Assembly: GCF_000384035.1 (NCBI RefSeq)
Contig: NZ_KB913024.1
Location: 2,289,584 to 2,353,583 of the forward strand
Origin: Actinopolyspora mortivallis DSM 44261
GTDB taxonomy: Bacteria > Actinomycetota > Actinomycetes > Mycobacteriales > Pseudonocardiaceae
Reading direction: 5' to 3'
DNA length: 64,000 nucleotides
Part shown: positions 36,710 through 46,992 of the stretch, piece by piece
Position numbering within the stretch: the stretch's first letter is position 1
Layout: each line of letters opens with the position of its first letter
Translations under genes and position numbers: made by a program
Notes under the pieces: model-generated
Database searches by the model: none
Told to the model about the DNA's origin: nothing
What the model saw: the letters and a program-made list of their open reading frames with translations, nothing else

Positions 36710-38898
36710 CAACGCAGGACGCACCCCGGTTGTCGGTCACGTTCGTGACGCTGTTCGCCGTGTTGGCCACCTCCACGGCGTTCTCGGCCGTTCTCTCCGA
36801 CTGGCGCTGGTTCCCACCCGCGGCGCTCACGGTGACAGCCGTGTCGGCGGGAGCCGTGGCGGCCCGGACGAGCCTGGGGCGTGCCTGGACGCTCCCGCTC
36901 CAGCTGGGTGTGCTGCTGGTGATGCTCACGATCCTGTTCGGCCGGAACCCCCTGCTCGGTTTTCTTCCCACACCGGCGACGTTCGGGCAGCTGGCGGAGC
37001 TGCTCGGAAACGCCGTCGAGACGATCCGCACGGGAGTGCCCCCGGTTCCGGCCACCGCGGGGATGCGGTGCCTGATCTGTCTGGGCACGGGGTTGGTGAC
37101 CGTGCTGGTGGACCGGATCACGGTGTCCCACCGCGCTCCGGCCGTCTCCGGGCTCGTGCTGCTGTGCGTGTTCGCCGTACCCGCTTCACTGTCCGACCGG
37201 CTGCTTCCGTGGTGGGCGTTTCTGGGCGGGGCAGTCGGCTTCGCCGGGCTGTTGCTTCTCGACGGAGCGGGCCGAGCACGACGCGCCACCAAAACGGCCT
37301 CCCCACCACTGCCCGTGTTCGTGATCTCGGTGTCCGCCGTGCTCGCCCTCCTGGCCGGGTCGGTCTTCACCGGGGTCGGAACCCAGGGAAGGTTACCCGG
37401 TTCCGAGAACGACGCGGACGACTCGGAGAGCGGAGAGATCGGGCTCCGTCCGTTCACCTCGCTGAGGGGGCAACTGTCCCGGGACGGGAGCGTACGACTC
37501 TTCCGGGTGAAGGGACTGCCCGGTGACTCCTACCTGCGTGCCATGACGCTGCGTCGTTTCGACCCGGACAGCGGTTGGAGGCTGTCCGGACTGTCCGAGG
37601 GGGTGCCCCTGAGCGGGCGGCTGCCGCTGCCTCCCGGAGTCGCGGAGCAGGACACCGAACCCACCAGGATCGACATCGAACCGCTGGAGTACGAGGACGC
37701 GTGGCTACCGGTGTTCGGGATCCCCGTCGAGGTCTCCGGAACCGGACCCGGCTGGCGCTACGACCCCGTGTCCGGAACCGCCTTCACCCGACAGAGCCCG
37801 GAGGTGGAGGAGTACACCGAACTGGCCGTCCTTCCCGAACCGGATCGGCGGGCGCTGCGGAACGCGCACGGCAGCCCCCGGGTCCCTCCCGCCTATTCCG
37901 ACGCCAGCGGGGCGACGCCCCGGATCACCGAACTGGCCCACCGCATCACGGCGGACGAGCACACCCCTTTCGACAAGGCTGTCGCGCTGAACAGGTACTT
38001 CACCGACCGGTCGAACGGATTCACCTACGACCTGCGGACCGCCCCGGCCTCCTCCGCGAACGCCCTGGAGGACTTCCTGTTCGACGGGAAACGGGGGTAC
38101 TGCGAACAGTTCGCCTCGGCCATGGCGGTACTGCTGCGGGCCGTGGGCATCCCCTCCAGGGTGGCGGTGGGCTTCACGCCCGGTGAGTCCGAGGGAACAC
38201 ACCGGATCATCACCACCGAGGACGCGCACGCCTGGGTGGAGGCCTACTTCCCCGGGCACGGCTGGATCACCTTCGACCCCACCCCCCTGACGGACGACCG
38301 CTCGTCCACCCCGTCCTATCTCGAGTCCGGAACTTCCGGGCAGGAGGGAACCTCGGAGTCCTCCGAGCGGAGCGGAACCCCTTCACCCGGGGAGAGCGCG
38401 GAGCGGGAGAGTCCCCGGGGGGAACAGCCCGTCACAGCGGACCGGGGAGGAACGGCACCCGGCCTGTGGATCGCGGGAGGGGCGACGGTACTCACCCTGT
38501 TGATGGGCACGTGCGCACCGGCTCTGGTGCGCAACGTGCGACGACGTCGCCGTCGGGCCGCGATCCGTACGGGGCTGGCCGGGCACACGGGGGCGGCGTG
38601 GCGGGAACTGCTCGACGAGAACCTCGACCGCGGCTCTCCCCCACCCGAGGCCGGTGCGACGCCTCGCGGGATCTCGGAACGACTGATCCGGGAGTACGCC
38701 CTCACCCCCGGACCTGCCGAGGCGGTGCGCGACCTCACCCGGGAACTCGAACGCGAGTTGTACGGACCCCACCCGGGGACGGTGACCACGCGGGAGTTGG
38801 ACGAAGCCGTTGCCGGGATGCGGACCTCCCGACCGCCGAAACCGAGCGAGAGACTGTTCCCCCGGTCGGTGACAGGCCGCCACACCGGACGACGGTGA
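36706..38898 (+). CDS. Transglutaminase-like membrane protein (TgpA type)
   Basis: The protein has 730 residues. An N-terminal block of about six membrane helices (to about residue 220) is followed by an extracellular region carrying a transglutaminase-like domain. The Cys-His-Asp triad is in [29 protein letters not shown] and ITFDPTP. One more membrane helix (about 590-610) and a cytoplasmic DUF4129-like tail follow. The domain probably acts as a peptidase or cross-linking enzyme on the outer face; the substrate is unknown. GTG 36706 overlaps the DUF58 stop. Confidence 0.9.
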   Translation: MTTQDAPRLSVTFVTLFAVLATSTAFSAVLSDWRWFPPAALTVTAVSAGAVAARTSLGRAWTLPLQLGVLLVMLTILFGRNPLLGFLPTPATFGQLAELLGNAVETIRTGVPPVPATAGMRCLICLGTGLVTVLVDRITVSHRAPAVSGLVLLCVFAVPASLSDRLLPWWAFLGGAVGFAGLLLLDGAGRARRATKTASPPLPVFVISVSAVLALLAGSVFTGVGTQGRLPGSENDADDSESGEIGLRPFTSLRGQLSRDGSVRLFRVKGLPGDSYLRAMTLRRFDPDSGWRLSGLSEGVPLSGRLPLPPGVAEQDTEPTRIDIEPLEYEDAWLPVFGIPVEVSGTGPGWRYDPVSGTAFTRQSPEVEEYTELAVLPEPDRRALRNAHGSPRVPPAYSDASGATPRITELAHRITADEHTPFDKAVALNRYFTDRSNGFTYDLRTAPASSANALEDFLFDGKRGYCEQFASAMAVLLRAVGIPSRVAVGFTPGESEGTHRIITTEDAHAWVEAYFPGHGWITFDPTPLTDDRSSTPSYLESGTSGQEGTSESSERSGTPSPGESAERESPRGEQPVTADRGGTAPGLWIAGGATVLTLLMGTCAPALVRNVRRRRRRAAIRTGLAGHTGAAWRELLDENLDRGSPPPEAGATPRGISERLIREYALTPGPAEAVRDLTRELERELYGPHPGTVTTRELDEAVAGMRTSRPPKPSERLFPRSVTGRHTGRR

Positions 38899-39146
38899 CT
38901 CCTCCACGGTTACGCGACTCTCCCGCCGGCGCGGGCCCGAGACCAACGGTCGCTGACCACTCCTCGGCACCGGAACACGACCTCGACAAGTGAGCCGTCG
39001 AGCGAAACGGACGGGACGGCAACAGTACAGCCCCTGGGAGGAGGAGAGAGCCTTCTCCGGAGAGCGGCTCGAAGCGCCCGGACCGACTCAGCCCGGGCGC
39101 ATCACCCCGCCGATGCCTCTTTCCGCGTACACCGGCCGGTCGCTCG

Positions 39147-39545
39147 TCACTGCTCGAAACGCTTGCGGAAGCGATCCTCCATACGCTGGGTCAGGGAGTT
39201 CCCGCTCCTGCGTTTCGCACCGGACGATCCTCCCGAGCCCTCCTGCTTACCGGGATCCTCCGAACTGCCGCGCATCCCGAACAGGACGATCACTGCTCCA
39301 CCGAACATCACGAGGAAGCCGACCACGCTCACAACGGGTATCCCGGCCGCGGTGACCGGAATCACCACACCGAGCACCAACAGGATCAGCCCCAACACGA
39401 ACACGGCACCGCCCTGGAAACGGCGGCGCCTGGAGGGGCGATGCAATCCCCCTCCACTCACGTTGGAGGCGAACTTGGGGTCCTCGGCGTAGAGCGCGCG
39501 CTCGATCTGGTCGAGCATTCGCTGCTCGTGCTCGGAGAGTGGCAT
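39147..39545 (-). CDS. DUF3040 membrane protein
   Basis: The protein has 132 residues. The N-terminal motif MPLSEHEQRMLDQIERALYAEDPKF, shown here by its first half, defines DUF3040. Two membrane helices follow (about 44-64 and 68-88), then a charged tail. The family is common in actinobacteria, next to division genes, with unknown function. ATG 39545 has GGAGGAG directly upstream; the longer frame was rejected. Confidence 0.88.
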   Translation of the reverse strand: MPLSEHEQRMLDQIERALYAEDPKFASNVSGGGLHRPSRRRRFQGGAVFVLGLILLVLGVVIPVTAAGIPVVSVVGFLVMFGGAVIVLFGMRGSSEDPGKQEGSGGSSGAKRRSGNSLTQRMEDRFRKRFEQ

Positions 39546-39727
39546 GGCTCCTCCTCCGGCACACTGGGTCCGTGTCACCGAAGCCCCAATCACTCCGTTT
39601 CACGAAGCTCCGGTGAACGCTTATGGGGGCGTCGTATCCGAGGATACGGGCCCATCGACGAGACGACTACCCGGTCCCGCCCCTGTTTCGATAATAACCG
39701 CTCAACATCATCCTGTAGAGGTATTCC

Positions 39728-40474
39728 TCACTGCGTCGTGTGACCGTCGGAAACACGCGCGAGAGCGTGCAGCCGGGTGGCTATGTCCCGCAGCGGGGGG
39801 TGAGCGGCGGCGGCCGTCTCCAGCCCCTCCAAGGCGTCCCAGGCCCCCGGCGTGGCTTCCAGTACGGAGCCGGGGACCAGGTCACTCACCACACCCTGCC
39901 CCTGGATCAGCTCCACGACGAGCCCCGAGTCGTCGAGCATCCGGTGCAGCAGCTCGGTGTCGAACCGACGACGCACCGTCTCCCCGGAGGGACCGCCCAT
40001 ACGTCCGTCCGGGTCGTTGAACAGCCGCAGCGCCTCGGACACCTTCCCGGTGAGCGCTCGCCCGAGAACCGCCGCGTACCTGTTGGCCACCAGCACCGAG
40101 ACAGCGCCCCCGACAGCCGCGGCACCCACCAGTTCCCGCAGCGACACGGTGACGTCGTCCACGTACTCCAGCAGCCCGTGACCGAGCACGAGATCGGCCC
40201 CTCCGGAGGGAGTCGCCGAACGAAGCGCGTCGGTGTCGCCCTGCACGGCCGACACACGCTCCCCGACCCCGGCGTCGGCGGCCCGCCTCTGCAACGTCGC
40301 CAACGCGTTGGGACTCGGATCGACAACGGTGACCGAACATCCCGCCACGGCGAGCGGCACCGCCCACACCCCGCTGCCACCCCCCACGTCGAGAACCTCG
40401 GGGACACCGCCACGTCGGTGGCGCGCTTGGGCCAACTCGTTCTCCAGCACCCGGTGCACGGCGTCGGACTTCAT
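39728..40474 (-). CDS. Class I SAM-dependent methyltransferase
   Basis: The protein has 248 residues. The SAM-binding motif is VLDVGGGSGVWAVPLA, followed by VTVVDPSPNALATLQRRA and the motif II region ADLVLGHGLLEYVDD. This is the Methyltransf_11/SmtA-like fold; no substrate can be read from the sequence. ATG 40474 was chosen because the family fold begins there. It diverges from the ParA-like gene 146 bases away. Confidence 0.85.
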   Translation of the reverse strand: MKSDAVHRVLENELAQARHRRGGVPEVLDVGGGSGVWAVPLAVAGCSVTVVDPSPNALATLQRRAADAGVGERVSAVQGDTDALRSATPSGGADLVLGHGLLEYVDDVTVSLRELVGAAAVGGAVSVLVANRYAAVLGRALTGKVSEALRLFNDPDGRMGGPSGETVRRRFDTELLHRMLDDSGLVVELIQGQGVVSDLVPGSVLEATPGAWDALEGLETAAAAHPPLRDIATRLHALARVSDGHTTQ

Positions 40475-40620
40475 GGGGGCAGCGTAATCCGCGCCCCCGG
40501 GTGGCACGACATCCGGAGTCCCCGCCGAAGCACCCCACCGGGATCCCGGCCCGGCAGGAGCCGGTCCCGGAACACCCGGCGAGGACACAAGGGTGTTGGC
40601 GTGGTCCGTAGGCTACGGGC

Positions 40621-41451
40621 GTGCACACGGTGGCGGTACTGAGCCTCAAGGGCGGCGTGGGAAAGACGACTGTGGTACTCGGGTTGGCCTCGGCGGCCAT
40701 GCGCAAGGGCGCCCGCACTCTGGTGGTCGACCTGGACCCGCAGTGCAACGCGACGGCCTCGTTGGAGCCCGAGGCGACCACGGCGGGGCTGAGCGACGTG
40801 CTGGCGAACCCCACCGCGGACACGGTCACGCGAGCGATCGCCGCCAGCTCCTGGGGGGAGGACGTGGACGTGCTCGTGGGCTCGGAGGACGCCGAGATCC
40901 ACAACGGGCAGCGGGAGGACGCGGAGAACGGTCTCGGAACGCTCACCGAGGCCCTCACGGAACTGACCCACGACGAGGAGGGTCCTCCGTACCAGTTGGT
41001 CCTGCTGGACTGCCCTCCCTCCCTCGGGAGGTTGACCCGTTCGGCACTGATCGCGGCGGACAGGGCCCTGCTGGTCACCGAACCGACGATCTTCGCCGTT
41101 TCCGGTGTGCAACGCGCCTTCGAAGCGGTACAGGCCGAACGCACGGCCAACAACCCACGGCTGCAACCGCTGGGAGTGGTGGTCAACCGGATCCGAGCCC
41201 GCTCCCAGGAACACCAGTTCCGTGTCGAGGAACTCCGGGACATCTTCGGCCCCCTGGTCATGCCGGTGGCCCTTCCCGACCGCCTGGCCGTGCAGCAGGC
41301 CCAGGGCGCCTGTGTCCCCATCCACCAGTGGGGGACCCCGGGGGCACGGGAGGTCGCGCTGGCGTTCAACCTGCTGCTGGCCAGAACGCTCCGGGCAGGT
41401 CGCTCCCGGGCGGTCGCGGAGGAGGACGAGACCGACGACGACTGGGAGTGA
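40621..41451 (+). CDS. ParA/Soj-like ATPase
   Basis: The protein has 276 residues. The deviant Walker A is LKGGVGKTTVVLGLA, followed by VVDLDPQCNATASLEP and LVLLDCPPSLGRLTRSAL. ParA-family ATPases place chromosomes, plasmids or protein complexes. No parB or parS neighbour is seen, so this is an orphan, and a role in positioning other cargo is possible. GTG 40621 is the start. The tail is acidic (EEDETDDDWE). Confidence 0.88.
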   Translation: MHTVAVLSLKGGVGKTTVVLGLASAAMRKGARTLVVDLDPQCNATASLEPEATTAGLSDVLANPTADTVTRAIAASSWGEDVDVLVGSEDAEIHNGQREDAENGLGTLTEALTELTHDEEGPPYQLVLLDCPPSLGRLTRSALIAADRALLVTEPTIFAVSGVQRAFEAVQAERTANNPRLQPLGVVVNRIRARSQEHQFRVEELRDIFGPLVMPVALPDRLAVQQAQGACVPIHQWGTPGAREVALAFNLLLARTLRAGRSRAVAEEDETDDDWE

Positions 41452-41496
41452 GGTCCGCGCCTCGACCGGACCGGACAGCTCCCGCCCGTCGGGACC

Positions 41497-42774
41497 TCAC
41501 CGGTCCGGAGCGCTCCGCACCCTGCCGGCCAGCGCGGACAGCATGGGGTGTAGCAGCACCAACACCAACGGTCCCCAGACGAGACCGTCCAGACGGACGT
41601 TGCCGACGGTGAGGGTCAGGTCCCCCGCCCCCGCCACCAGGGTGGTGCCCACCACTGCCAGGTTGAGGGGGTCGGTGAAGTCCACCCGAGCGTGCGTCCA
41701 GATACGCACCCCGATCAGTACGACCGTGCCGAGCAGCACCATCGAGGCGGCACCGACCACTCCGAGCGGAACGGTGTCCAACAACGCCGTGAGCTTGGGG
41801 GAGAACGCCAACGACATCGCCGTGAGAGCCGCGACCAGACAGGCCGCCGTGGAATACACCCTGGTAAGCGCCAGTACGCCCGTGTTCTCGGCATAGCCGA
41901 TCAGCCCCGAGCCACCCACCGAGCCGGACAGGGTGGTGGCGAGTCCACCGCCGATCAGCGCGTCGCCGACGCTGCCGTCCAACTCCCTGCCGCTGGCGGC
42001 CGCCACGGCCTTGACGACCCCGGCCTGGTGGGCCACCACGACGATCACCAGGGGAACCACGAAAGGTGCCACGGACAGGTGCAGTTGCGGCGTGAGCAGT
42101 TCGGGCGGTCCGATCCAGGACGCCCGGTGCAACTCGGCCACCCGCGCCGCCGGCAGTGTCCCGCTCAGGGCCGCGTAGAGCCATCCGACCCCGATACCGA
42201 TCAGTACACAGCCGCGGAGCAACAGACCACGCCCCGTCAGCGCCAGCAGCAGGATGACCGCCATGGTCACCGCCGCACTCGTGGGACCGCTCTCGAAGGA
42301 GTCGACCGAGTGCCCGGCCATTCCGAAACCGACCAGCACGACCACTCCTCCGGTCACCACCGGCGGCATGGCGGTTTCCAGCAACCGCACCCCCAGCGCC
42401 TTGACCGCGACCCCCACCGCGGTCACCAGCAGACCGACCATCACGATGCCGCCCACCAGGACGCTGGGCCCGGCTCCGGAACGTTCCGCGGCCGCTCCCA
42501 GCGGAACGACGAAAGCGAGGGAGGCTCCGAGGCAGGCGGGAACCCGGTTACGGGTCAGCACCAGGAAAAGCAGAGTACCCGCGCCGGAGGCCAGCAGTGT
42601 GGTCGAGACGGGCAGGCCGGTGAGGCGTGGAACCAACACGGTCGCCCCGAACAGGGCGAACAGGTGCTGGACCCCCATGCCGACGGTCAGCGGCCAGCTG
42701 AGCCGCTCGTCCGTAGCCACGTCCACGGCGTCCGACGGGTGTCGACCGTTGCCGTGCACGGCCCACAAAGCCAC
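41497..42774 (-). CDS. Uracil/xanthine permease (NCS2 family)
   Basis: The protein has 425 residues with about 12-14 membrane segments. The family N-terminus LTVGMGVQHLFALFGATVLVP is present, shown here in part, and the signature region GSVGGSGLIGYAENTGVLALT lies near residue 275. It imports nucleobases, most likely uracil, with protons. GTG 42774 has GGGGAGG five bases upstream and was preferred over GTG 42795 and TTG 42825. It converges on the ParA-like gene. Confidence 0.88.
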   Translation of the reverse strand: MALWAVHGNGRHPSDAVDVATDERLSWPLTVGMGVQHLFALFGATVLVPRLTGLPVSTTLLASGAGTLLFLVLTRNRVPACLGASLAFVVPLGAAAERSGAGPSVLVGGIVMVGLLVTAVGVAVKALGVRLLETAMPPVVTGGVVVLVGFGMAGHSVDSFESGPTSAAVTMAVILLLALTGRGLLLRGCVLIGIGVGWLYAALSGTLPAARVAELHRASWIGPPELLTPQLHLSVAPFVVPLVIVVVAHQAGVVKAVAAASGRELDGSVGDALIGGGLATTLSGSVGGSGLIGYAENTGVLALTRVYSTAACLVAALTAMSLAFSPKLTALLDTVPLGVVGAASMVLLGTVVLIGVRIWTHARVDFTDPLNLAVVGTTLVAGAGDLTLTVGNVRLDGLVWGPLVLVLLHPMLSALAGRVRSAPDR

Positions 42775-42971
42775 ATCGTCCTCCCCGTGTGCCACGTCGG
42801 ATCGGAGGAATCCGGGAAACAACAACCGCGAAGATCACTATTTCACAACACTTGGCCTCACCCGGCGGCGGATCCTGCTCCGTAACGCCGGGCGCTTCGC
42901 GAAACACCGGCGAACCCGTCTCCGGAGGACGGACGGGGGAACCCGTGGGTTGTCGTCGACGCCCCCGGGAG

Positions 42972-43847
42972 CTACTCCGAGGGCTCGTCCCCGTCCGCGC
43001 GAGGACGGCCGGGATCCCGACGCCGGTCGGGGCGGTACTCCTCCCCGTTCAGCTCCCGCAGTCCCTCGGACAGCCCGGCCAGGCGGTCCGTCGCCTCCTG
43101 GAGACGGTGCTCGGACGGATCGTTGCGGCTCGCGGCCACCGCCCTGCCCGCGGCGGCCACCAACGCGCCGTACCGCTCGACCCCCTCGTCGAGCTCCGCA
43201 CGCATCCGACGGACGTCTGCCTCCAGATCCGCACGCTGCTCTCCGGGAGCGTGCTCGACGGTGTTTTCCACCGCCTCCAGACGCTCGGCCAACGTACGCA
43301 GCTCCTCGGCGACGGAGGCGGCCGTGGAACGTGCACCGGCCACCGAGTCGTCCTCGTAACCGAGCGTCTCGGCCAACCGGTCCAGCGAATCCCGCAGGTC
43401 GGTCTCGGCTTCCCGCAGGCGTCTCATGGGCTGCCGAGCCACCGAGCCGGAGGCGGGAAGCCGGGCCGGACGAGGAGCGGACTCCGGCAGGGGGGTGCGT
43501 TTGAGTCTGCGATACCTCCGCAGCGCGCCGAAGGTCCCGACCCCGGCAGCCAGCGCCATTCCTCCCAAGCCGAAGGAGGTCAGGTCGAGCAGGGTCTCCA
43601 CCGGCGGAGCGGGAGACCATCCGAGGCTCTGCGGCGCGTAGGCCAGGTAGGCACCACCACCGAACACGCCGGTGGTGGTCCCGCTGCCCACGGCCAACCG
43701 CTTCGCGCGTCTCCTCCGCCGCAACAGACGCGCACGGGGATCCCGCCAAGCGGCGAGGCGGTTCCTGATGTCGTCGGCCACCGGACCGCGCAACTGTTCC
43801 AGTGCGTACTTCCCCCAGTCACCGGGACCGTAGTTCCGCCTGTCCAC
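42972..43847 (-). CDS. PspM-like membrane partner of PspA
   Basis: The protein has 291 residues. Two membrane helices (about 50-70 and 88-108) are followed by a basic linker and a long coiled coil (about 140-265). Its place directly downstream of pspA, six bases apart, matches Rv2743c (PspM) of mycobacteria, which holds PspA at the membrane in the envelope-stress response. The assignment rests mainly on position and layout. GTG 43847 is the start. Confidence 0.75.
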   Translation of the reverse strand: MDRRNYGPGDWGKYALEQLRGPVADDIRNRLAAWRDPRARLLRRRRRAKRLAVGSGTTTGVFGGGAYLAYAPQSLGWSPAPPVETLLDLTSFGLGGMALAAGVGTFGALRRYRRLKRTPLPESAPRPARLPASGSVARQPMRRLREAETDLRDSLDRLAETLGYEDDSVAGARSTAASVAEELRTLAERLEAVENTVEHAPGEQRADLEADVRRMRAELDEGVERYGALVAAAGRAVAASRNDPSEHRLQEATDRLAGLSEGLRELNGEEYRPDRRRDPGRPRADGDEPSE

Positions 43848-43853
43848 GGGGGG

Positions 43854-44672
43854 TCACGCCTGGTCTGACTGTGGATTCTGTCGCTGCTGGCGCTGCGCAG
43901 CAGGGGCGTCCCCCTGCTGCGTGTCGTCCCCGGTTATCTGCTTGCGGGTCTCCGTGCCCATGGAAGCCCGGATCTGGGCGAGCCTGCTGGCCCCGGCCGC
44001 GTCCGTGGCCGCCTGCTGGACCTCCATCATCCGGCCCTGCACGCTGTTCTGGGCCAGATCGGCCTGACCGAGCGCGGTGGTGTAGCGCTGCTCGATCTTC
44101 TCCCGGACCTCGTCGAGCGAGGGGGTGTTGCCGGGGGCGGCCATGTCGTTCATCTGCCGCAACGAACCGGCGACCTGCTCCTGCATCTTCGCCTGTTCCA
44201 GCTGACTGAGCAGCTTGGTCCGCTCGGCGATCTTCTGCTGCAACATCTGCGCGTTGCGTTCCACGGCCTGTTTGGCCTGGTCGGCAGCCTGCAGCGACTG
44301 GTCGTGCAGAGTCTTGAGGTCCTCGACGCTCTGTTCGGCGGTGACGAGCTGGCTGGCGAGCTGCTGGGCGGTCTCCTCGTACTGCTGGGCCTTCGCCTCG
44401 TCTCCCTCGGCACGAGCCTGGTCGGCCATGTTCACCGCCTGCTTGGCCGAACTCTGCAGCTTCTCGACCTCGTTGAGCTGCCTGTTGAGCTTCATCTCCA
44501 GCTGCCGCTGGTTCCCGATGACCGAGGCGGCCTGCTGCGACAGTGCCTGGTGCTGCCGCTGAGCTTCCTCGATGGCCTGCTGGATCTGTACCTTCGGGTC
44601 CGCGTGCTCGTCGACCTTGGACGAGAACGACGCCATGAGGTACTTCCAGAACTTCACGAACGGGTTGGCCAT
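43854..44672 (-). CDS. pspA: Phage shock protein A (PspA/IM30)
   Basis: The protein has 272 residues and is almost wholly coiled coil. The N-terminal membrane-binding helix is [18 protein letters not shown], followed by [14 protein letters not shown]. It polymerises on stressed membranes and limits proton leakage. In mycobacteria it is induced by ClgR, whose gene lies just upstream here. The C-terminal tail is Gln-rich. 230 bases separate it from clgR, enough for its own promoter. Confidence 0.95.
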   Translation of the reverse strand: MANPFVKFWKYLMASFSSKVDEHADPKVQIQQAIEEAQRQHQALSQQAASVIGNQRQLEMKLNRQLNEVEKLQSSAKQAVNMADQARAEGDEAKAQQYEETAQQLASQLVTAEQSVEDLKTLHDQSLQAADQAKQAVERNAQMLQQKIAERTKLLSQLEQAKMQEQVAGSLRQMNDMAAPGNTPSLDEVREKIEQRYTTALGQADLAQNSVQGRMMEVQQAATDAAGASRLAQIRASMGTETRKQITGDDTQQGDAPAAQRQQRQNPQSDQA

Positions 44673-44902
44673 CTCCTCCGCCTGCTTTCTGTCCTACCGG
44701 TTGCGCCCACACCGAGAACTCGGGTCGCCGGAGAACGGCGTCCGCGACGGGGAGCCCGCGCGCCGTCGAACCCCACACGCCACATACCGCAACCGAACAC
44801 CGACTCTGGCGTTTCCTCCCATCGTGTCAGCTCGACCGGAGGAGTTCCACCAAGCCCCGCGAGATTCCGGACAACCGTGGAGCCCGCGGGGCCGCCTCAG
44901 CC

Positions 44903-45400
44903 TCAAGCGGCCACAACCACCCCGTTGGAAGTCCGGTCCGGCGGATTTATCCGCTGGCTGAGCATGGGTTGCAGCCGGCGGTCCTGCTGCTCCGGGTCCT
45001 CGACGGCCGGGTCCGAACCATCGGAGCACGCCGGGACGACCTCCGGTTCCTCCTCGGGCATCCCGGTCTCGGCGAGCTCGGACTCGATCAGGCTGGGCAC
45101 CAACCGACCACCCTCGAGGTCCGCCGGGGCGGTCTGCTCCACCACCGAGGGGGCCACCATCCGCTCCGGGGAGTCCAGGTCACCGGCCACGGTCACGAGC
45201 AGCTCGGGCAGCGGAAGATCCAGGGCATCACAGATCGAGCCGAGCAGTTCGCTCGACGCCTCCTTACGGCCACGTTCCACCTCGGACAGGTAGCCGAGAC
45301 TCACCCGGGCCGCGCGCGAAACCTCCCGCAGGGTGCGGGACTGAGCGGCCCGCGCGCGGCGCAGTCGTTCTCCGACCGCCTCCCGCAACAACACGGTCAT
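44903..45400 (-). CDS. clgR: ClgR-type XRE transcription activator
   Basis: The protein has 165 residues. The helix-turn-helix (about 6-62) contains [16 protein letters not shown] and [16 protein letters not shown], as in ClgR. ClgR activates clp protease and psp genes. The C-terminus ends VVVAA; a terminal Ala-Ala is the degradation signal by which ClpP removes ClgR in other actinobacteria, giving feedback control. ATG 45400 has GGAGG upstream, with a TTGACG candidate -35 about 45 bases before. Synteny (argA, pgsA, clgR, pspA) matches Mycobacterium. Confidence 0.92.
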   Translation of the reverse strand: MTVLLREAVGERLRRARAAQSRTLREVSRAARVSLGYLSEVERGRKEASSELLGSICDALDLPLPELLVTVAGDLDSPERMVAPSVVEQTAPADLEGGRLVPSLIESELAETGMPEEEPEVVPACSDGSDPAVEDPEQQDRRLQPMLSQRINPPDRTSNGVVVAA

Positions 45401-45605
45401 CGCGCGCCTCCATTCCGTCGCCTACATCTTGCGCGACGCGTCAACGCCCCACACTACTCAACACGACACCAAAGTACGTCTCGTTCCTCACGAGTCCGCC
45501 GAGGGCGAACGTTTCTCAACCGAAAGACGGAGTCTCACACCACCAATATCCCACGGGACGGGAAGAGGCGCGTCATCGCCGCACACCACCTCGGCCTCGT
45601 TCCGG

Positions 45606-46097
45606 TCAACGCAACAACGTCCCGAAATGTTCCAGAGCCGCTGCCGCCGCGGCTTCCCGGACCTCGTGACGTCCCCCGGAAAGCCTGGCCGTACGCACCC
45701 ACCGCCCCTCGGGGCCGGAGAAACCGAGGAACACCGTTCCCGGCTCCCTGCCGTCCTGGGGCTCCGGCCCGGCCACACCGGTCAGGCCGATGCCCCAGTC
45801 GGCCCCGCAGCGCGTGCGGGCCCCTTCGGCCAGCTGTTCGGCCACCAGCGGATCGACCGCACCCCGAGTGGCGAGCAGCTCGGCGTCGACCCCGGCGAGC
45901 TCGTGCTTCAAGGCGGTGGAATACACCACCAGCCCGCCACGCACCACCGCGCTGGCCCCACTCACCTCGGTCAACAGCACACCGACCAGTCCACCGGTCA
46001 GTGACTCGGCCGTGGCCACGGTCCGGCCGGAGGTCCGCAGCAGCGCCAGGATCTCGGCGACCCGTCGATGCTGCTCGGTCAGCCATTCCGGGCCCAT
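45606..46097 (-). CDS. cinA: Nicotinamide-nucleotide amidase, CinA C-terminal type
   Basis: The protein has 163 residues and consists of the PncC/CinA C-terminal domain alone, without the N-terminal molybdopterin-like domain of full CinA. Conserved blocks are TAESLTGGLVGVLLTE, YSTALKHELAGV and GVAGPEPQDGREPGTVFLG. It deamidates NMN to nicotinic acid mononucleotide for NAD salvage. ATG 46097 shares one base with the pgsA stop (TGATG). Confidence 0.9.
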   Translation of the reverse strand: MGPEWLTEQHRRVAEILALLRTSGRTVATAESLTGGLVGVLLTEVSGASAVVRGGLVVYSTALKHELAGVDAELLATRGAVDPLVAEQLAEGARTRCGADWGIGLTGVAGPEPQDGREPGTVFLGFSGPEGRWVRTARLSGGRHEVREAAAAAALEHFGTLLR

Positions 46098-46738
46098 CAG
46101 CCCCGTCCGTCCCGTGTCGGTGGCCCCGCCACCCTGAGTCGGACGGCACGCGCGGCGTAGTCCACCCCCGTGGCCACGGTCACGAGAACGGCTCCTCCCA
46201 TGACCACCCACTCCAACGGATCGAGGGCCGCGCCGAGCGGCAGAAGATACAGTCCCACGGCCACCGTCTGCAGCAGGGTCTTGAGCTTGCCGCCCCTGGT
46301 CGCGGGAATGACACCGTGGCGGATCACCCAGAAGCGCAACAGGGTGACCAGAAGCTCCCGGAAAACGATCACTCCGCTCACCCACCAGGGGAGCTCCCCC
46401 AGTGCACTCAGCCCGAGCAACGCGGCCCCGGTGAGCGCCTTGTCCGCGAGTGGGTCGGCGATCTTGCCGAAATCGGTGACCAGCCCCCGTCTGCGCGCCA
46501 GTTCCCCGTCGATCCGATCGGTCACCGAGGCGAGCAGGAAGACTCCCGTGGCCAACCAGCGCCAGAGCGGCTCCTGTCCTCCGCCCCAGAACAGCGCCAC
46601 GAGGAAGACCGGCACGAGGACCAGTCGCGAGGCGGTCAGCGCGTTGGCTATGTTGACCAGGGGAGCACCTCTCTCGGCTCCGTCGGCACCACCGCCTCCG
46701 GAAGCGGCCCGATCGGATGCCGCGCTCTCCGCCGTCAT
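46097..46738 (-). CDS. pgsA: CDP-alcohol phosphatidyltransferase (PgsA type)
   Basis: The protein has 213 residues with about five membrane helices. The catalytic signature is DGELARRRGLVTDFG followed by KIADPLADK, matching DGx2ARx8Gx3Dx3D. It makes phosphatidylglycerol phosphate from CDP-diacylglycerol and glycerol 3-phosphate; the position matches mycobacterial pgsA3. ATG 46738 follows a disordered Gly/Ala-rich tail, and NIANALTASRLVLVP begins the first helix. It is coupled to cinA. Confidence 0.92.
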   Translation of the reverse strand: MTAESAASDRAASGGGGADGAERGAPLVNIANALTASRLVLVPVFLVALFWGGGQEPLWRWLATGVFLLASVTDRIDGELARRRGLVTDFGKIADPLADKALTGAALLGLSALGELPWWVSGVIVFRELLVTLLRFWVIRHGVIPATRGGKLKTLLQTVAVGLYLLPLGAALDPLEWVVMGGAVLVTVATGVDYAARAVRLRVAGPPTRDGRG

Positions 46739-46980
46739 GACAACTCCTCGCACCGTTGCCGCACACGGGTGTCCCGTACTGCCTCGTCTCCAGGGTCGGG
46801 GATCGCCTCCGTGCCGTCCACCACGGGCACCACGAGCCCCCGAACGGCGGACCGTCGATCCCGCTCCCCGGCAGGATGCAGGGTACGCGGCCCTCCGTGG
46901 AAAGCGGGCACCGTCTCCGCCGCGGGGTGCGGCTTTCGGCCGCTGAACCGTCCTGTGCCTCGGCTTCCCGGCGGGTCGGG

Positions 46981-46986
46981 TAAAAT
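46981..46986 (+). promoter_or_regulatory. Candidate -10 box for a leaderless argA-like mRNA
   Basis: TAAAAT stands alone in a G+C-rich setting and ends six bases before the ATG of the acetyltransferase. With normal spacing, transcription would begin at or within a base or two of the start codon. No Shine-Dalgarno is present. Confidence 0.5.
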
Positions 46987-46992
46987 CAAGAT

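Noticed and set aside
38990-39355. A possible small plus-strand gene after the transglutaminase gene
   Set aside because: Half of it is antisense to DUF3040, it has no ribosome site and no family likeness.
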